A stretch of DNA of 49,643 nucleotides from Cylindrospermum sp. FACHB-282 (GTDB lineage Bacteria; Cyanobacteriota; Cyanobacteriia; Cyanobacteriales; Nostocaceae): positions 1 through 49,643 of the forward strand of contig NZ_JACJRJ010000047.1 of NCBI RefSeq assembly GCF_014697195.1, given 5' to 3'. A program made the position numbers and the translations under genes. Below the pieces are notes generated by a model. The model was not told the DNA's origin. It saw only the letters and a list, made by a program, of their open reading frames with translations, and did no database searches. Position 1 is the first letter of the stretch, and each line of letters begins with the position of its first letter. Of this stretch, positions 46,321 through 49,643 are shown piece after piece.

Positions 46321-47853
46321 TTAGAGAGCTTCCTTCCGGCGGCGGGTTGACTTGTCACCCACTTTCTGGAACAGACCCCACTCAACTTGTTCTTCTAGAT
46401 CCGCCTCAACACCAGCAAACACATCTCGGTAGATTGTCCGAGAGCCATGCCAGAGGTGACCAAAGAAGAATAGCAGAGCAAATACAGCGTGTCCAAAGGT
46501 AAACCAACCTCTAGGACTGGTGCGGAATACACCATCAGAGTTCAAGGTTTCCCGGTCAAATTCAAAGATTTCACCGCCTTGAGCCTTACGAGCATATTTC
46601 TTGACGTCAGCTGGCTCTGTAAAGGTCTTGCCATTCAGATTACCACCGTAGAAGCTGACAGTAACACCAGACTGTTCAAAGCTATACTTGGATTCTGCTC
46701 GACGGAAAGGAATATCAGCGCGGATAACTCCATCTTTGTCGGTCAGAATTACTGGGAAGGTTTCAAAGAAGTTGGGCAGACGACGTACGGTCAACTCCCT
46801 TCCTTCAGAATCTTTGAAGACCGCGTGGCCTTGCCAAGACTGAGCAATGCCATCGCCCTTGTCCATAGCACCTGTGCGGAATAGACCGCCTTTAGCGGGG
46901 CTATTACCTACATAATCAAAGAAAGCAAGTTTTTCGGGGATTTGCGCCCAAGCTTGTTCAAGGGTAGCACCTTGAGCAACGCTAGTTTGGACGCGGCGCT
47001 CAATTTCCTGACGGAAGTAGCCCTGATCCCATTGATAACGGGTAGGCCCAAACAGTTCAATTGGGGTGGTAGCGTTACCGTACCACATAGTACCAGCTAC
47101 GATAAAAGCGGCGAAGAAAACCGCAGCAATACTGCTAGAAAGTACTGTTTCAATGTTCCCCATCCGCAGGGCTTTGTAGAGCCGTTCGGGGGGACGAACT
47201 GTGAGGTGGAATAAACCAGCGATAATGCCAACAACACCAGCGGCAATGTGGTGAGCCACGACGCCACCAGGGTTAAATGGGTTAAACCCAGCTGGCCCCC
47301 ACTCTGGAGCTACTGGCTGGATGCTGCCACCTACACCATAGGCGTCAGAAACCCACATTCCCGGACCAAATAGTCCGGTTAGGTGAAAAGCACCAAAGCC
47401 AAAACAGAGAAGACCGGATAAGAACAGGTGAATGCCAAACATTTTTGGCAAGTCTAGGGCAGGTTCACCGGTACGGGGGTCTCTAAAGATTTCCAAATCC
47501 CAGTAAACCCAGTGCCAAACGGCAGCTAGGAATAACAGACCAGAGAGAACAATGTGAGCTGCTGCAACGCCTTCAAATGACCAGAAACCAGGATCAGTAG
47601 CTGCTGCGCCAGTGACGCTCCAACCACCCCAAGATTCGGTGACGCCTAAACGTGACATGAAGGGCAAAACGAACATCCCTTGACGCCACATTGGGTTGAG
47701 AACTGGATCACTGGGGTTGTAGATAGCCAGTTCGTATAGTGCCATCGAACCGGCCCAGCCTGCCACCAAAGCAGTGTGCATCAAGTGTACAGAAATCAGC
47801 CGACCTGGATCGTTCAGAACGACTGTATGTACTCGGTACCAGGGTAGTCCCAT
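46321..47853 (-). CDS. psbB: Photosystem II CP47 chlorophyll apoprotein
   Basis: 510 residues, the inner antenna that passes excitation energy to the photosystem II reaction centre. Six membrane helices with chlorophyll-binding histidines, start [19 protein letters not shown] as in all cyanobacteria, and the large lumenal loop between helices 5 and 6 (about residues 260-450, ending [20 protein letters not shown]). GAGGAGGAG eight bases before the ATG is a strong ribosome site. The C-terminus ends in a basic RRRKEAL tail. Confidence 0.99.
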   Translation of the reverse strand: MGLPWYRVHTVVLNDPGRLISVHLMHTALVAGWAGSMALYELAIYNPSDPVLNPMWRQGMFVLPFMSRLGVTESWGGWSVTGAAATDPGFWSFEGVAAAHIVLSGLLFLAAVWHWVYWDLEIFRDPRTGEPALDLPKMFGIHLFLSGLLCFGFGAFHLTGLFGPGMWVSDAYGVGGSIQPVAPEWGPAGFNPFNPGGVVAHHIAAGVVGIIAGLFHLTVRPPERLYKALRMGNIETVLSSSIAAVFFAAFIVAGTMWYGNATTPIELFGPTRYQWDQGYFRQEIERRVQTSVAQGATLEQAWAQIPEKLAFFDYVGNSPAKGGLFRTGAMDKGDGIAQSWQGHAVFKDSEGRELTVRRLPNFFETFPVILTDKDGVIRADIPFRRAESKYSFEQSGVTVSFYGGNLNGKTFTEPADVKKYARKAQGGEIFEFDRETLNSDGVFRTSPRGWFTFGHAVFALLFFFGHLWHGSRTIYRDVFAGVEADLEEQVEWGLFQKVGDKSTRRRKEAL

Positions 47854-48841
47854 TGACTACGCTCCTCCTCGATGAATGAATTTATGTTTACAAAGCAATT
47901 TTCTTACCTAGGTTCACCAAGGGCGGAATCCACCGCTTAGAGAACTTTCTGAGTTTTTGTTATTGCCAAGAGCCTGAGTTTTACCACAGCTTAGTCTTTC
48001 TTAATAAGTCAGACACTGTGGGTAGTTTGGCAATGGTTATCCGCTTTACATAGCTTTACCCTGTGAAGTGGCGATCGCCTTTGGCGGGCCGAGTGCCCAT
48101 GGCCAATATTTAGTCCTAGCGGGTTCATAATGAAGACGTTTGGACTATAGGAGGTGCTAACTTTCAGGAAATCGCCTGTTGGGCGTCTACGCAATCACCA
48201 AGCAAAAATGAGAATGTTTTAAAAAGTGTAACTATTGATGGCACTGTTTGCAAGTGTTTGACACTCTCAGGTCTAAAGACACCCTCGATTCTTTAATCAA
48301 CGAGCTAACTTGCTCCTGCTGGATTACTCCAACCGGAGTAGAGGTCAATTCTCCTAAAGCGTGAATGACCGTATCCCTACTGTACTCAATTATTTTTTTT
48401 AGATTTTAAGTCTTGTCAAAATTTAGCTTTCCTAAACTGCTACACCGTTAGGTATGACTACGCACTCAACCAATTTAGTTAAGTTTTTACGTTGTTTAGT
48501 TATACTTAGATTTTAGACTTATTCTAACCCTAATATTATCACATTCACCGAGAATTAGGCGACTAAAGTCGCATGAGTTGCTTATCTTTCAGCACTCTTC
48601 GTGTCTGAGCTTTACGCTTACTGAGTAATCCTGTAAATAGTTGCAACTAAGTAGCCTGTCGCCGGAATTTGCCCACCAATCTCCGTCACAGGTTAAATTT
48701 TTTGATTATTTTCTTATTTTTAATCATAAGTTTGAGGTATGGGGCAGATCAATCAATTCTAGTTCTCCCCTTCTCCCTTAAGTCGCCGAAAGAGTGCTGT
48801 TTGGAATCCCCACCCTAGCCAAGCTGGTGGGTGGGAAAATG
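47854..48841. other. Long psbB upstream region
   Basis: 988 bases, AT-rich, holding the psbB promoter and leader. A GGCGATCGCC site lies near 48069. A tnpB relic at 48258-48369 is listed separately. The stretch 48380-48780 has no frame or structure I can name. Confidence 0.45.
48258..48369 (-). pseudogene. Orphan 3' end of a tnpB element (relic 4)
   Basis: The minus strand reads VIHALGELTSTPVGVIQQEQ, then VSSLIKESRVSLDLRVSN, the typical tail of a cyanobacterial TnpB, with no upstream catalytic part. The end carries the right-end tip (GTCTTTAGAC, then GAGAGTGTCAA). It lies about 400 bases upstream of psbB. Confidence 0.65.
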
Positions 48842-49168
48842 TCAATGAACCATCAGTTGGATATTTTGCAACTGACACTTTGCCTCAGCTGCACCTAGGC
48901 GTTCTATTACCTGCTCGGCACTCATCAAACGCTTGAGTACTACTTGGCCAATGGCGTCACTAGTATTTACTGGTGTGATTGGCTTGACTTCTACGGTGAC
49001 AATTGCATCTTCAACTCGATAAAGCCATAGCAATTCTTTGTCTTCCATTAGGCAAATATTCAGTTGCTGAATATCTGGTTGGCGTCGCCATGCGGTTATT
49101 TGCCATAGTCCATCAGATGCCCAGACTCTGCCAATTGCCCATCCCTCAGATAGAAAGAAATACTTCAC
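48842..49168 (-). CDS. Conserved cyanobacterial protein, unknown function
   Basis: 108 residues, soluble. Visible features: an N-terminal SEGWAIGRVWASDGLWQITAW, a central LLWLYRVEDAIVTVEVKP strand pair and a C-terminal helix (SAEQVIERLGAAEAKCQLQNIQ). I believe relatives occur in many cyanobacteria, but I cannot give a family name. The ATG at 49168 (MKYFFLSEGW) is used. It points the same way as psbB, nearly 1 kb upstream, so it is probably transcribed separately. Confidence 0.65.
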   Translation of the reverse strand: MKYFFLSEGWAIGRVWASDGLWQITAWRRQPDIQQLNICLMEDKELLWLYRVEDAIVTVEVKPITPVNTSDAIGQVVLKRLMSAEQVIERLGAAEAKCQLQNIQLMVH

Positions 49169-49643
49169 TGTCTTGGTCTCACTTTTAGACTCTCAATTTG
49201 CGGTTCAGAACATGGCAGTCATCTTAGTCGCTGATGTATAAAAACGAGATGCGTAAGTAAAGCTATTTAGTTGCTCACCCAAGCAGCAGGCAAAACCCCT
49301 GCTTTATACTTCTTTAGCTACTATGCAAGGCTGACAAACCTATTGCCTGATAACTATGAATTTACGACAAATTTAGCCAATGTTGTAAATTTTAATTAAA
49401 TAAAAACTTTTGTTTAATCAACTTAGTCCAAACTCTATATTTTTGTCATCAAGCTGGCTAAATTATCCGCAGTTTATTGCACTCCCCTATCTTAAATAAA
49501 CTTAATTGTAAAGTTTAGTAACCGTAATCATATAGGACTAATATTTGATTTTTGAAAAAGCTCCGTACATCTGAAGGGTGGGAAAATCAAAGGTAGTGTG
49601 TCGGATAAACCATTCAAACATCCATTTTAAATGAGAGAATGTT
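49169..49643. other. Right edge, no gene seen
   Basis: 475 AT-rich bases. No frame longer than about 60 codons that looks like protein, no tRNA or transposon end. It contains the promoter region of the 48842-49168 gene. Confidence 0.4.

Noticed and set aside
46489-47214. Plus-strand open frames inside psbB
   Set aside because: Antisense shadows of a well-identified gene.

Overview
The window is chromosomal DNA from a filamentous, probably heterocyst-forming cyanobacterium of the Nostoc/Anabaena group. Evidence: photosystem II genes psbB and psbT; a full-length NtcA-type nitrogen regulator that agrees with my memory of the Anabaena protein; the cyanobacterial families PSRP-3/Ycf65, DUF3084, DUF3146 and PAP/fibrillin; many GCGATCGC (HIP1) octamers; heptamer STRR repeats; and many decayed IS200/IS605-type ends. 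All names rest on reading the translations; no database search was run.

Layout. 1-1.1 kb: 3' end of a TnpB element that has cut an MFS transporter gene. 1.2-3.0 kb: fused molybdate transporter modBC. 3.3-7.6 kb: a methyltransferase, a fibrillin, DUF3146, a YqgF-like nuclease and DUF3084. 8.2-10.8 kb: ntcA with an NtcA box, divergent from fabI-hisB, then an IscB-like C-terminal relic. 11.2-14.3 kb: ABC ATPase and an SLBB polysaccharide export protein. 14.3-15.6 kb: gene-free stretch of transposon remains. 15.7-18.2 kb: SPFH protein converging on folP, preceded by tpiA.

18.5-23.0 kb is an AT-rich accessory block: a D12-class adenine methylase with a small leader ORF, converging on an overlapping nurA-herA pair. 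This is the best candidate for a defence system in the window. 23.2-28.8 kb: methyltransferase, small unknown gene, dynamin/Era-like GTPase, SRPBCC protein, SirB1-like protein, and a PEP-CTERM gene broken by one in-frame stop. 29.1-31.1 kb: atpD-atpC with a terminator. 31.5-33.6 kb: a large flotillin-like protein whose N-terminal half has internal repeats. 33.9-38.9 kb: WD40 remnant, PSRP-3, HAD phosphatase, TPR protein, a 19-unit heptamer array, ruvB and hisF. 39.0-41.4 kb: small membrane protein, tRNA-Ala(GGC), an unexplained stretch ending in a strong terminator, a choloylglycine-hydrolase-like gene lacking its catalytic N-terminus, and cysC. 41.9-49.2 kb: GT39-type glycosyltransferase, HAD phosphatase, rpsA, psbT-psbB and one conserved small gene.

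Most genes are core metabolism (ATP synthase, photosystem II, His, folate, fatty acid and sulfate pathways, ribosome) in short units of one or two genes. Long spacers carry repeats and relics of RNA-guided-nuclease transposons (TnpB and IscB types).
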